Source: a virus. Taken from it: a stretch of 64,000 nucleotides of DNA. Position 1 is the first letter of the stretch. Each line of letters starts with the position of its first letter. Positions 41,686 through 49,723 of the stretch are shown piece by piece. The DNA is taken from positions 1-64,000 of the IMG/VR virus record IMGVR_UViG_3300002138_000147. The stretch is one strand, 5' to 3'. Under the pieces are notes generated by a model. It did not search any database, was not told where the DNA came from, and was given only the letters and a program-made list of their open reading frames with translations. A program made the translations under genes and the position numbers.

Positions 41686-43220
41686 TGCAATTCAATCAAC
41701 ACAAACTAGCAATGGAACCTTTTTATAAGGATTTTCCAGATCAGACACTTTTAGATAGTGCCGGTTATTTTGAAGACACAAATCAATGGAATATCAACTA
41801 TCGTGCTCATACTGATATTCCATGTACACCTATTCAATTCTTATCACATAACGAAGCACAAGGTACATTAGATACTATCAAAAAAAAACGATGTATTCTT
41901 TTGTCGACTGGTGCACATTGTCCAATGCATCAAGGACATATCGATATGATGGAATCAGCTAAGAAAAAATTGACTGAGAGTGGTTACCATGTATTGGGTG
42001 GATATTTGTCACCAGGACATGACGAATACATCAAACAAAAAACTGGTGATCAATGGATTCCTATTGGTCAACGTATACAATATGCTACGTCACTTATTCG
42101 TGATTATAAATGGCTTGCAATTGATCCATGGGAAGGTGTATTTGCACCAGGTGCAGTTAATTTTACAACTGTTGCATATAGACTACGACAATACATAAAT
42201 AAATGGTATCAACAACCTGAAGATATCACAATCTTTATGGTTTGGGGTGCTGATAATGCACGATTTGCGCAAGCTTTTATGTACTATAAAGGTGATGATA
42301 AATATGGAACGGTTATTGCTGGTAGACCTGGATATAGTGATCGTATTGGTATATACGAAAATCTTAAAAATGTATACGTTGCTGAAGATACAAAAAATAT
42401 AATTTCATCTACTGAAATTAGAAAGAATGGATTTAAACACACACTTGCTGATCAAGTTCAATTACGTGTTAGTTTAACTAATAAACATGCAAATAGAATA
42501 ACTGAACGTGATAATGATGTTATTAATCTTTTAAATAAATCATTCTCAGCAGTTTGGTTAAATGAAAGTGCAAATACATATAAACTAAATGATTACGTTC
42601 CACTTGAACACATTTTAGATAAGTGTGTTGTTTTAGATGAATATTGTGATCATCCGCATAAGATTTCTATATCTCGTGTATATGATGCATTTGGACAGCG
42701 TAAATTAGGTTATAATAATAGACCTGGCACACCAGCACTACATGAACAAACAATTAAGATAGCTAATGAATTTAATGAAGTCTATCTATATGATGATGAT
42801 ATTTTTACAGGCAGAACAATGGATATGGTTGAATCCTTATTCATGTCATGTTATCCAGCTATAAAAGTATTGGGTCGATTATCTATCACATCTGGAAATA
42901 GTGCAATGGAAGTATTAGATGCACGTGATTTCTTTGCACTTGGTACAGATAATAATCCTTCAGGACTTGTTGTAAGTTACAAGGGTCAAAATCATCGTGT
43001 ACCATATATTTATCCATTTGTTTGTCCAACAACAAGAGCTAGTATAAAAAATCCAATGGATTTTTCTATTGAAATGTGGAAGATACAGTTGAAACATTAC
43101 GATACTGAAACACTTATGCCTGAATTTTATACAATGTTTGGATTTGAACCAGGTACAACAATGAGAGAAGTATGCCAACAGTACATAGAATTTCTTTTAG
43201 AAGTTAAAAAGCATTATTAA
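41685..43220 (+). CDS. NMN adenylyltransferase fused to a phosphoribosyltransferase domain
   Basis: Residues about 65-250 are an NMNAT nucleotidyltransferase: the adenylyl-transfer motif HQGH at 82-85, MVWGADNARFAQ, and near 240 IISSTEIRKNG, the ISSTxIR motif of NadR/NMNAT enzymes. It would make NAD+ from NMN and ATP. Residues about 300-511 form a second domain with the type I PRTase PRPP loop VYLYDDDIFTGRT (acidic residues 370-372). There is no kinase (NadR RNK) domain. The PRTase could feed NMN-type substrate or act in an unknown step. Partner of NAMPT at 844. Confidence 0.85.
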   Translation: MQFNQHKLAMEPFYKDFPDQTLLDSAGYFEDTNQWNINYRAHTDIPCTPIQFLSHNEAQGTLDTIKKKRCILLSTGAHCPMHQGHIDMMESAKKKLTESGYHVLGGYLSPGHDEYIKQKTGDQWIPIGQRIQYATSLIRDYKWLAIDPWEGVFAPGAVNFTTVAYRLRQYINKWYQQPEDITIFMVWGADNARFAQAFMYYKGDDKYGTVIAGRPGYSDRIGIYENLKNVYVAEDTKNIISSTEIRKNGFKHTLADQVQLRVSLTNKHANRITERDNDVINLLNKSFSAVWLNESANTYKLNDYVPLEHILDKCVVLDEYCDHPHKISISRVYDAFGQRKLGYNNRPGTPALHEQTIKIANEFNEVYLYDDDIFTGRTMDMVESLFMSCYPAIKVLGRLSITSGNSAMEVLDARDFFALGTDNNPSGLVVSYKGQNHRVPYIYPFVCPTTRASIKNPMDFSIEMWKIQLKHYDTETLMPEFYTMFGFEPGTTMREVCQQYIEFLLEVKKHY

Positions 43221-43262
43221 AAAAAATTATTAACAATTAGATAAAAAATCATTTTTTATTCA

Positions 43263-43270
43263 TATATTTG
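43263..43270 (+). promoter_or_regulatory. TATATTTG promoter
   Basis: Perfect box 19 nt before ATG 43290; the leader includes ATTCAAATTATCAAT, a loose relative of the conserved leader. Confidence 0.7.
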
Positions 43271-43289
43271 TCATATTCAAATTATCAAT

Positions 43290-43703
43290 ATGATTAAATT
43301 AGATAAACATTCAAATATTGTATTACGATCTGGAGCAACACTTGATGTTCCACGTAATACAGAAAGTCGTAATGTGGGATCAGTAATGATTGAAGGTCTT
43401 GATGAACTTGGTTTCAAATACAATGAACGTTATGGATTTGATGATCGTTATGCAATTTTTGCATCAGCACAACCAGGTTATAGTAGTGGTCGGTATACAC
43501 TTTATGTACGTAAATTACAACGAGCTTATAAGGGAAATCGTTATCACATAGTTCTTGTGTGGATACCATATGCATTTGATGTTCAATTTAATGGTTATGT
43601 AAATTCCTTTGAAGAATTGAAAACTGTTATTGGTGATGTCAATCCTAAATTACTTAATGGAATGAATCCTTTTACCCGTATTTATTACGACACTCAAAAA
43701 TAA
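43290..43703 (+). CDS. Hypothetical basic protein (137 aa)
   Basis: Basic beta-rich protein with many Arg and Tyr (YSSGRYTLYVRKLQRAYKG). Family unknown; first gene of a new transcript. Confidence 0.75.
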   Translation: MIKLDKHSNIVLRSGATLDVPRNTESRNVGSVMIEGLDELGFKYNERYGFDDRYAIFASAQPGYSSGRYTLYVRKLQRAYKGNRYHIVLVWIPYAFDVQFNGYVNSFEELKTVIGDVNPKLLNGMNPFTRIYYDTQK

Positions 43704-43706
43704 CTT

Positions 43707-43838
43707 ATGATTTGGTGTGTTTTATTTGTTTTGTGTTTTGTGTTAAACATGATATGTATGTACTTGGTAAAAGATTTTAGAAATGGTATCATTCATAAAG
43801 GATTTATAGGATGGTTACAAAATTTAATTAAACATTAA
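43707..43838 (+). CDS. Single-TM microprotein (43 aa)
   Basis: Hydrophobic N-terminal span (residues 2-20, including three Cys) then a basic tail. Lies in a 134-nt gap and overlaps the next ATG (TAATG), which supports it. Confidence 0.6.
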   Translation: MIWCVLFVLCFVLNMICMYLVKDFRNGIIHKGFIGWLQNLIKH

Positions 43839-44266
43839 TGGAAAATACAGAAATTAATAATCTCTGGTTCGTATCAGATCTTGTCGAAGCTGGTGATTGG
43901 CCCACAACCACCCTATTTTCAAATGTCATTTATCCTGATAAAGAACCAAATGATGTTAAATTTTACATGGAAGAATGGGCAGATATAAATGATGGTATAA
44001 ATACATACTACATTTATCCAATCGATATTCCAACATTACGTCGATTTTTGCTAGGACAGATTACACATCGTGAAATAATTCTTCAAAATTCTGACGGCTT
44101 CGTCACTGTTTATGAATTTGTGAATTGTTTTTGCAATTATCGGAAAGTTGAAAATGTAGATATTTATCTAAATTATTTACCAGCAGTCGATCATATTGTA
44201 GATATTAAAGAAGACTCAAAACGAGACACGCTTGTTTTGCTTGATCTTATTTTAAATACAAACTAA
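43838..44266 (+). CDS. Hypothetical acidic protein (142 aa)
   Basis: Acidic soluble protein with DLVEAGDWPTTTLFSNVIYP near the start. No known family. Confidence 0.75.
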   Translation: MENTEINNLWFVSDLVEAGDWPTTTLFSNVIYPDKEPNDVKFYMEEWADINDGINTYYIYPIDIPTLRRFLLGQITHREIILQNSDGFVTVYEFVNCFCNYRKVENVDIYLNYLPAVDHIVDIKEDSKRDTLVLLDLILNTN

Positions 44267-44275
44267 TATTTTATT

Positions 44276-44620
44276 ATGAAAGCAGAAATAGATTTTGTAA
44301 GTATTGCACGAGGTGCTCGTAATATTCCTGGTGGTTGCAACATTACATTCAAGACAGATGATGTGGTTACACTAGATTCGTTCTTCAAAGTGGATTACAC
44401 GGAGAACGATATGATAGTGACACACTACTTTGAAACAAAGGCAATCAGTATTACCAGAGACGCATATCTTGAAGTGGTTGTCAAAGAAACTGGATCATAT
44501 GCAAAATTGTTTGAAAATAAACCTGGATTTGATATTCGTAATCTTTTGTGTTATTTCATTGAAGAAGTTACAGATACAGAGGTGATCACAAGAATTAAAA
44601 AGGCCGCAACACTTTGCTAA
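44276..44620 (+). CDS. Hypothetical protein (114 aa)
   Basis: Beta-rich small protein, coupled by TAATG to the nucleotidyltransferase gene. Could be its partner, by position only. Confidence 0.75.
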   Translation: MKAEIDFVSIARGARNIPGGCNITFKTDDVVTLDSFFKVDYTENDMIVTHYFETKAISITRDAYLEVVVKETGSYAKLFENKPGFDIRNLLCYFIEEVTDTEVITRIKKAATLC

Positions 44621-45351
44621 TGGAAGCTATTCAAAAATATATTGAAGATTTGAATGTCATGAGTATTTTTAGACTTGGTTCACAAGTTTATGGTACGCAT
44701 ACACCAGAATCTGATCATGACTTTATTATCATCGCAGAGACCTGGTTTGATGCAGAAGATATCAATATTCATGTTTATAATCGGGCACAATTTTTGGGTG
44801 CTTTGATTAATCATGACATTCAAGCTCTAGAATGTTTATTTCTGGATCCAAAACACATTCTTAAAGATGAATGGAAATTAGATCGAACTTGTCTTGATGA
44901 TAAAATCAACAGCACATATCGTGCGGAAAAGTTGCGTACTGCAATATCAACTATTGCTTCAAACAGTTGGGTCAAAGGGAAAAAGAAACTCATTGTTGCC
45001 GGTGATTACGATTTACATCTTGCAATCAAATCTGTATTTCATTCACTTCGTATTATAGACTTTGGTATTCAGATTGCTACTGATCGTAAGATTACCAATT
45101 ATGGTTCAATGAACTATGTGTTACAAGATTTGAAAAAAATGTCTGAGACAATGCAACGAGAAGATTTGTGGAATGCAATCGATACAAAATACCGTTCATT
45201 GTATAATCAATCATCTTCTAAATTCAAAGAACTCTGTCCAAAAGCTCTCAATGAAAATGATTATAAACGTCAACTTACACAAGTTCTTAAAAATGAAGGT
45301 GTAGCAGTAACTGATGGTTTGTTAAACAGGATTATGAAAATTTTCAATTGA
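44620..45351 (+). CDS. Nucleotidyltransferase-fold protein
   Basis: The start is ATG 44620 (TAATG). The pol-beta-type nucleotidyltransferase motif is clear: FRLGSQVYGTHTPESDHDFI (residues about 16-35), with GS and the two metal-binding Asp of SDxD. A third acidic candidate lies near residue 60 (LECLFLD). The C-terminal 150 residues are helical. Family members add nucleotides to RNA, proteins or antibiotics; the target here is unknown. Confidence 0.75.
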   Translation: MEAIQKYIEDLNVMSIFRLGSQVYGTHTPESDHDFIIIAETWFDAEDINIHVYNRAQFLGALINHDIQALECLFLDPKHILKDEWKLDRTCLDDKINSTYRAEKLRTAISTIASNSWVKGKKKLIVAGDYDLHLAIKSVFHSLRIIDFGIQIATDRKITNYGSMNYVLQDLKKMSETMQREDLWNAIDTKYRSLYNQSSSKFKELCPKALNENDYKRQLTQVLKNEGVAVTDGLLNRIMKIFN

Positions 45352-45542
45352 TGAGTAAGGTAACAAAAAACAAACAACATTTTTTAAGTGGTGAAATGGA
45401 ATCAATTACCAGACAAGTCCAGAAACTTATTTCAGAAGGATGGACGGTTGTATCACATAGTGTAGCTGGTTACAGTTATGGTCACAACAATGGTAATAAA
45501 AAAGAAGTGCTATCCGTTCACCTAAAGAAAGAAACACCATAA
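45351..45542 (+). CDS. GWTVVSHS microprotein, copy 1 (63 aa)
   Basis: One of three tandem small paralogs. Core: a helix ending LISEGWTVVSHSVAG, then a variable Gly/Asn segment and a final strand (VLSVHLKK). DUF4177-like in outline. Overlaps the upstream TGA by one base. Confidence 0.65.
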   Translation: MSKVTKNKQHFLSGEMESITRQVQKLISEGWTVVSHSVAGYSYGHNNGNKKEVLSVHLKKETP

Positions 45543-45545
45543 CAG

Positions 45546-45710
45546 ATGAGCAAAAATCTAAATAAAAAAAAGCAAAGAATTATTCACAAAAGCGCTGCTA
45601 CTGCAGAACATGATGTAGATAATTTAATCAAAAGTGGTTGGACAATAACACACATGTCATCTGCTGCAACAAGTAGTAATGTTTATTTAACTTTTGTACT
45701 TGAAAAATGA
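45546..45710 (+). CDS. GWTVVSHS microprotein, copy 2 (54 aa)
   Basis: Core LIKSGWTITHMSSAA, then VYLTFVLEK, matching the plan of the neighbours with a more basic N terminus. 3 nt after copy 1 and overlapping copy 3 by ATGA. Confidence 0.65.
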   Translation: MSKNLNKKKQRIIHKSAATAEHDVDNLIKSGWTITHMSSAATSSNVYLTFVLEK

Positions 45711-45910
45711 AAACAATTAATAATATCGAACAAAAAGTTATTGCTGGTGAGCTTCGAGATGTAAGAATTGAAACTAATACACTGCTTGCTAATGGTGAAG
45801 GATGGACGGTTGTATCACATTCATTACACTCAGCGTCATTAACTAGATATGATAGTGATCAACCAATTGCTATAGTCGTATTCGTTTTACAACGAACAGT
45901 TTCTACTTAA
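45707..45910 (+). CDS. GWTVVSHS microprotein, copy 3 (67 aa)
   Basis: Core GEGWTVVSHSLHSAS, nearly identical to copy 1 over eight residues, then a final strand (AIVVFVLQR). Function of the array unknown. Confidence 0.65.
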   Translation: MKTINNIEQKVIAGELRDVRIETNTLLANGEGWTVVSHSLHSASLTRYDSDQPIAIVVFVLQRTVST

Positions 45911-45923
45911 CACAATTTATCAG

Positions 45924-45931
45924 TATATTTA
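45924..45931 (+). promoter_or_regulatory. TATATTTA -7-like box, possibly leaderless
   Basis: One mismatch to TAnnTTTG, ending 4 nt before ATG 45936. Confidence 0.5.
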
Positions 45932-45935
45932 CGAT

Positions 45936-46088
45936 ATGAACTATAAAACAGAATGTACATCTGCCAATCGGTTGGATAAAACAACCAAAAGCAAAGCACT
46001 TGTAGATCAGGTGTTTATTGACGTAAAAAATCTTACTGGTATGTTTGTACATCAGTATCATGATTACAACATAGAAAAAACAAAATGA
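45936..46088 (+). CDS. Hypothetical small protein (50 aa)
   Basis: Behind a -7-like box and overlapping the ATP-grasp start (ATGA). Basic first half (RLDKTTKSKA). Its position suggests co-expression with the ATP-grasp enzyme. Confidence 0.6.
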   Translation: MNYKTECTSANRLDKTTKSKALVDQVFIDVKNLTGMFVHQYHDYNIEKTK

Positions 46089-46861
46089 TCCATCTCATCG
46101 AAAAAGGTTTTCATGCAAAGTATCAGTCAATCATCGATGCATTCGAAGGATTAGAGTATCCGTACCAGTCTGTACACATCATACCGTTCACACAGGACAT
46201 CATACACGAGTCTTTTGAAACAAAGAATGTATTCTGTTGGGGAACTGTAAAAATGGCTCATATTGCGAAAAAATACGGATGGTCACCTGGTTCAATGCAT
46301 AATGACAACCATGATTACCGCATCTATGCTCCACACTATGGTACACATATGCTTAACCACGATTCTCAGATTATCAAATTTTCTGATACATTCAAAGAAC
46401 CTGGATACTTATTTTTTGCTAGACCGTGTGAAGACAACAAAGCATTCACAGGTCAGGTATTTACAAAAGAATCATGGGATGAATATGTTGAATGGGCATT
46501 GAATAATGTGCATACCGGTGCGCTCAATGCTGATACGCCTGTTCAAATCTGTTCCCGTAAAGATATCTTCCGTGAAGTACGTTTCTTTGTGGTTGATGGA
46601 AAGATCATCTCTGCGTCACAGTACATGATCAATATGCGTGTAATAACTGAACGAACAAATATTCATGCTGAACTAGAATTGTTTACCTTTGCCCAAGAAA
46701 TGATTGATACATATCAACCAGCTGATGCATTTGTTATTGACATTGCTATTACAAATGAAGGATTCAAAGTTGTTGAGATCAATTGCATCAATTGTTCAGG
46801 ACATTACGATTGTGATACTGTTGCAATTGTTTATGCTGTTCATGAATATTTTTCTAAATAA
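46085..46861 (+). CDS. ATP-grasp enzyme, R2K/DUF4343 type
   Basis: ATP-grasp ligases join a carboxylate to an amine using ATP. The C-terminal half has the family marks: FFARPCEDNKAFTGQVF (Lys/Arg nucleotide contacts), FREVRFFVVDGKIISASQY, and DAFVIDIAITNEGFKVVEIN ending in the metal-binding Glu-x-Asn. This agrees with the R2K clade (DUF4343), widespread in phages and predicted to modify proteins or RNA-linked targets. The N-terminal 90 residues would be the pre-ATP-grasp domain. Target unknown. Confidence 0.8.
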   Translation: MIHLIEKGFHAKYQSIIDAFEGLEYPYQSVHIIPFTQDIIHESFETKNVFCWGTVKMAHIAKKYGWSPGSMHNDNHDYRIYAPHYGTHMLNHDSQIIKFSDTFKEPGYLFFARPCEDNKAFTGQVFTKESWDEYVEWALNNVHTGALNADTPVQICSRKDIFREVRFFVVDGKIISASQYMINMRVITERTNIHAELELFTFAQEMIDTYQPADAFVIDIAITNEGFKVVEINCINCSGHYDCDTVAIVYAVHEYFSK

Positions 46862-46869
46862 TTTATTGT

Positions 46870-46877
46870 TATATTTG
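46870..46877 (+). promoter_or_regulatory. TATATTTG promoter, possibly leaderless
   Basis: Perfect box ending 5 nt before ATG 46883. It opens the operon leading to the ADP-ribosylglycohydrolase. Confidence 0.75.
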
Positions 46878-46882
46878 TACTT

Positions 46883-47530
46883 ATGAAAGATCAGAATAAT
46901 AAAGAAACATTAAGTCTACTTGATCGTGTAATCAAAGAGTTAGAAGATCCTGAAAAATTAGCTGAAGCAAAAGCATTCTTTAAGAAAGCCCATGATAAGC
47001 GAGATATGGAAGGAAATCAAGCACAACGTCTATTAGATCGTTTTAAAGATGATCCAATAGGATTTGATGCATTTGTCAAAGCTGTTAAAGCAAAGTATGA
47101 TTCAGAAGCTTACAAAGATCGTAGTACAAAAATGGGACACTATGATGCTCCTGAACTATTAATATATCTTATCTTTGATGCTGCACAGATTAATGATGTG
47201 CATGTTCCAGAAGAAGATATGTGGAAGTTTGGTGGAATGTTTACACAATCTGCCTATATTCTTCATGGATATGTATGTGAACTTGTAGTTGGTCAAGGAT
47301 CATTTGTTCTTGTGCAAACTGTTGATGATTTTTACTCTAAATACTATGATATAAATAGTGGGAAGCACGGTGAATGGATTGATGCAAAAACAAATCTTCC
47401 AATCAGACGCAATCTTAATCCTATTCAGGAAGATTTTAAACTGGAACAAGTTAAAATCAAACAGATGGATTCAATACCAGGACTTGATGGATTTACAGAA
47501 AATGATAAAGATAAAGCACTTGGAGTATGA
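46883..47530 (+). CDS. Hypothetical protein (215 aa)
   Basis: Charged helical N-terminal 75 residues, then a folded domain with LLIYLIFDAAQIND and FGGMFTQSAYILHGYVCEL. No family recognised. First gene of the operon that encodes the ADP-ribosylglycohydrolase. Confidence 0.8.
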   Translation: MKDQNNKETLSLLDRVIKELEDPEKLAEAKAFFKKAHDKRDMEGNQAQRLLDRFKDDPIGFDAFVKAVKAKYDSEAYKDRSTKMGHYDAPELLIYLIFDAAQINDVHVPEEDMWKFGGMFTQSAYILHGYVCELVVGQGSFVLVQTVDDFYSKYYDINSGKHGEWIDAKTNLPIRRNLNPIQEDFKLEQVKIKQMDSIPGLDGFTENDKDKALGV

Positions 47531-47769
47531 AAACACTTTTAAAACCAAAAACTGCATCAACAATCTCAGTATATATTTCTCCTATACAGGATACAATTGT
47601 TTTTCAATTTCTTGAATTAATTCAAAAAATTGAATTGGGTCATACACTAACTGACGATGACATTATATTGAGAAGGAAAATTGATTGTTTTTATACACCT
47701 GATACAGACAGGGCTTGTATTACTGTTCCTATTAATATATTTAGCATATTATTTACTAACACAAAATGA
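47527..47769 (+). CDS. Hypothetical protein (80 aa)
   Basis: Small protein coupled by ATGA at both ends, between the operon's first gene and the ADP-ribosylglycohydrolase. Unrecognised. Confidence 0.7.
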   Translation: MKTLLKPKTASTISVYISPIQDTIVFQFLELIQKIELGHTLTDDDIILRRKIDCFYTPDTDRACITVPINIFSILFTNTK

Positions 47770-48485
47770 CAAAATATAAATTATACGGTGCAATTCTAGG
47801 AGATCTTGTTGGTCAACCATTTGAATTTCCTTCGATGAGAGGTGATTATACAAATGTAAATTTACATAATCCCAATTCAGTTATCACTGATGACACAATC
47901 ATGACACTCGCAACAGCTGAAGCAATGATGCTTGGATTTGATTTTACTGAAAATTATCACAGATGGGGAAATCTGTACAATGGTGATCACTATGGAAAAG
48001 GATTCAAAGCTTGGTTAACTGGTGATGGTCTTGATGTTGTTGATTCATTTGGAAATGGTTGTTTGATGCGTGTAAGTCCATTGATGTACATTCAAGATCC
48101 ACTTCCACAACTTTTTGACACACTTCGTGGATCACATAAACACACCGTATCATACGAAGCTGTTTACAAATTGTATTTAGCTTATACTGAGCAATACAAC
48201 AAACGGCTTGCTCAAGTTAAACCGTTTAAAAAATTCAAAGTACGTGCTGATGATACAGTAAAATTTTGTTTGAATCTTGCTGCACAATGTTCAACACCAC
48301 AAGAAGGAATCATTCGAGCTATAGAGTGTGGTGGTGATACTGATACAAACGCATCTATTGTTGGTGAATTATTGAACTTTAGATATGGCGGAATTACTAA
48401 AGTCGATGCAGCATATGTAGAAAGTAAACTTGATCACTATCAGCTTACAGTTTTATTAGCTTTTAATAAAATGTTAAACAAATAA
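47766..48485 (+). CDS. ADP-ribosylglycohydrolase (DraG/ARH family)
   Basis: Hydrolyses ADP-ribose from modified proteins or small molecules. The motifs are in order: GAILGDLVGQPFE (residues about 8-20), the metal site SVITDDTIMT (38-47), GNGCLMRVSPLMY (about 98-110), and IECGGDTDTNASIVGEL (about 189-205), with the paired Asp of the second metal. The length of 239 aa is at the short end for the family. It could undo host ADP-ribosylation of phage components or recycle ADP-ribose. Confidence 0.92.
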   Translation: MTKYKLYGAILGDLVGQPFEFPSMRGDYTNVNLHNPNSVITDDTIMTLATAEAMMLGFDFTENYHRWGNLYNGDHYGKGFKAWLTGDGLDVVDSFGNGCLMRVSPLMYIQDPLPQLFDTLRGSHKHTVSYEAVYKLYLAYTEQYNKRLAQVKPFKKFKVRADDTVKFCLNLAAQCSTPQEGIIRAIECGGDTDTNASIVGELLNFRYGGITKVDAAYVESKLDHYQLTVLLAFNKMLNK

Positions 48486-48504
48486 TCAATATCGATTTTT
48501 TTCT

Positions 48505-48512
48505 TATATTTG
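48505..48512 (+). promoter_or_regulatory. TATATTTG promoter for denV
   Basis: Perfect box 33 nt before ATG 48546; the leader holds ATTATTAATTG. Confidence 0.7.
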
Positions 48513-48545
48513 TTTTCATTATTAATTGTTATACAAATATAAAAC

Positions 48546-48998
48546 ATGACAAGAATAAACGCAAAGATACGACCAGCACATTTATGTGATCAACATCTGA
48601 TGGCTGAATACCGTGAGATAGTTCGAATACCAAATGCTGTACGATCCAATCCAGATCGTGTTCGTAAAGTTGATCAACCAATTCAATTTAGATTAGGTAC
48701 AGGACATGTTGTATTCTTTTATGACAAGCTAAAATTTCTACATGATCGTTTCAACGAACTACGAAACGAATTAATTACACGAAATGTTGCAGTTACTATG
48801 ACTGATGACATGTTCCATAATCTACCAGATGATTTATATAATGATTGGAATCCAACTGATTTTGATTATAAATTTTCAAATCGAATTGTATGTGACCGAA
48901 TCTGCGACCGTGTTGATGATATGAAAGTCATTAAAATGAATGGTGCAGTTATGGACAAAAATAAGTACATTGGAATATTTAAAGCTATCTACCAATAA
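48546..48998 (+). CDS. denV: Endonuclease V / pyrimidine-dimer DNA glycosylase (DenV)
   Basis: Removes UV-induced cyclobutane pyrimidine dimers by glycosylase and AP-lyase action. The N terminus MTRIN gives the catalytic Thr2 after Met removal. HLMAEYREIVR carries Arg23, Glu24 and Arg27, equivalent to T4 Arg22, Glu23 and Arg26. LGTGHVVFFYDKLKFL is the other conserved block. The 150-aa length matches T4 DenV (138 aa). The C-terminal segment keeps KAIYQ. Confidence 0.93.
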   Translation: MTRINAKIRPAHLCDQHLMAEYREIVRIPNAVRSNPDRVRKVDQPIQFRLGTGHVVFFYDKLKFLHDRFNELRNELITRNVAVTMTDDMFHNLPDDLYNDWNPTDFDYKFSNRIVCDRICDRVDDMKVIKMNGAVMDKNKYIGIFKAIYQ

Positions 48999-49006
48999 TT
49001 TTTAAT

Positions 49007-49702
49007 ATGTTTACATTATTGATATTCTTAATGTTTTTTATTGGCTCTTGTACACTTGTATTAGCTTTTATACAATTAATACAAAAATACAAAGCTTATA
49101 AACAGCATGATAAAAGTGTTGAAATTATAAAACAGGCACAAGTTGAAGTTTATAAAGAATTTGCTGAAGCCTGTTTACTTGATTCAGGATTTGATCTTGA
49201 TAATGTTTATATTGCTCCAAATACATGTGGTGGTATAATTTTTAGGCAGAATTCAAAATATTTTAAACATTTTAATGCTAAACATTTAAATCGAGAAATA
49301 TATCAACATTTAAGTAATAAATTTGAATTTGGTAAAATCTATATTATTTTACCAGAGATAACAAAACTTATGGATGTTTGGACATGGCTTCATGAAATAG
49401 GTCATTATATGTGTCAACATCTTGATGACACACGACCTGATTTTATTCATGAATACGAAGCTGAAAAATATGCTGAAACATTTATTAAACAATGTCCAAT
49501 TATAGATGGTCCATCATATTATCCACAATACACCAAAAATATACACAATGTTTATCTTGAATGTTGTATTAATAATGCAAAAGATTATGTGAAGACATTT
49601 ATAGATAAACTAGCAAATGATGATGTATTAGTTTTAAATACGTATATGAATAAGAATATTGATAAATATGTCAATACTCCAATAAAAATTCCAATGATTT
49701 AA
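49007..49702 (+). CDS. Membrane-anchored zinc metallopeptidase (HExxH)
   Basis: An N-terminal TM helix (residues 2-24) is followed by a helical linker and a peptidase domain with LHEIGHYM (HExxH at residues 129-133). About 20 residues on, HEYEAEKYAETF supplies the Glu ligand, as in ImmA/IrrE-like and other gluzincin-type peptidases. It would sit on the inner face of the membrane or face the periplasm, depending on topology. The target is unknown; a role in inactivating a host protein is possible. Confidence 0.7.
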   Translation: MFTLLIFLMFFIGSCTLVLAFIQLIQKYKAYKQHDKSVEIIKQAQVEVYKEFAEACLLDSGFDLDNVYIAPNTCGGIIFRQNSKYFKHFNAKHLNREIYQHLSNKFEFGKIYIILPEITKLMDVWTWLHEIGHYMCQHLDDTRPDFIHEYEAEKYAETFIKQCPIIDGPSYYPQYTKNIHNVYLECCINNAKDYVKTFIDKLANDDVLVLNTYMNKNIDKYVNTPIKIPMI

Positions 49703-49723
49703 TAAATATATCATTTTTTCTTT

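Noticed and set aside
41265-41702. 145-codon minus-strand frame
   Set aside because: Antisense to the clearly recognisable tRNA-binding protein; its length is a by-product of codon bias.
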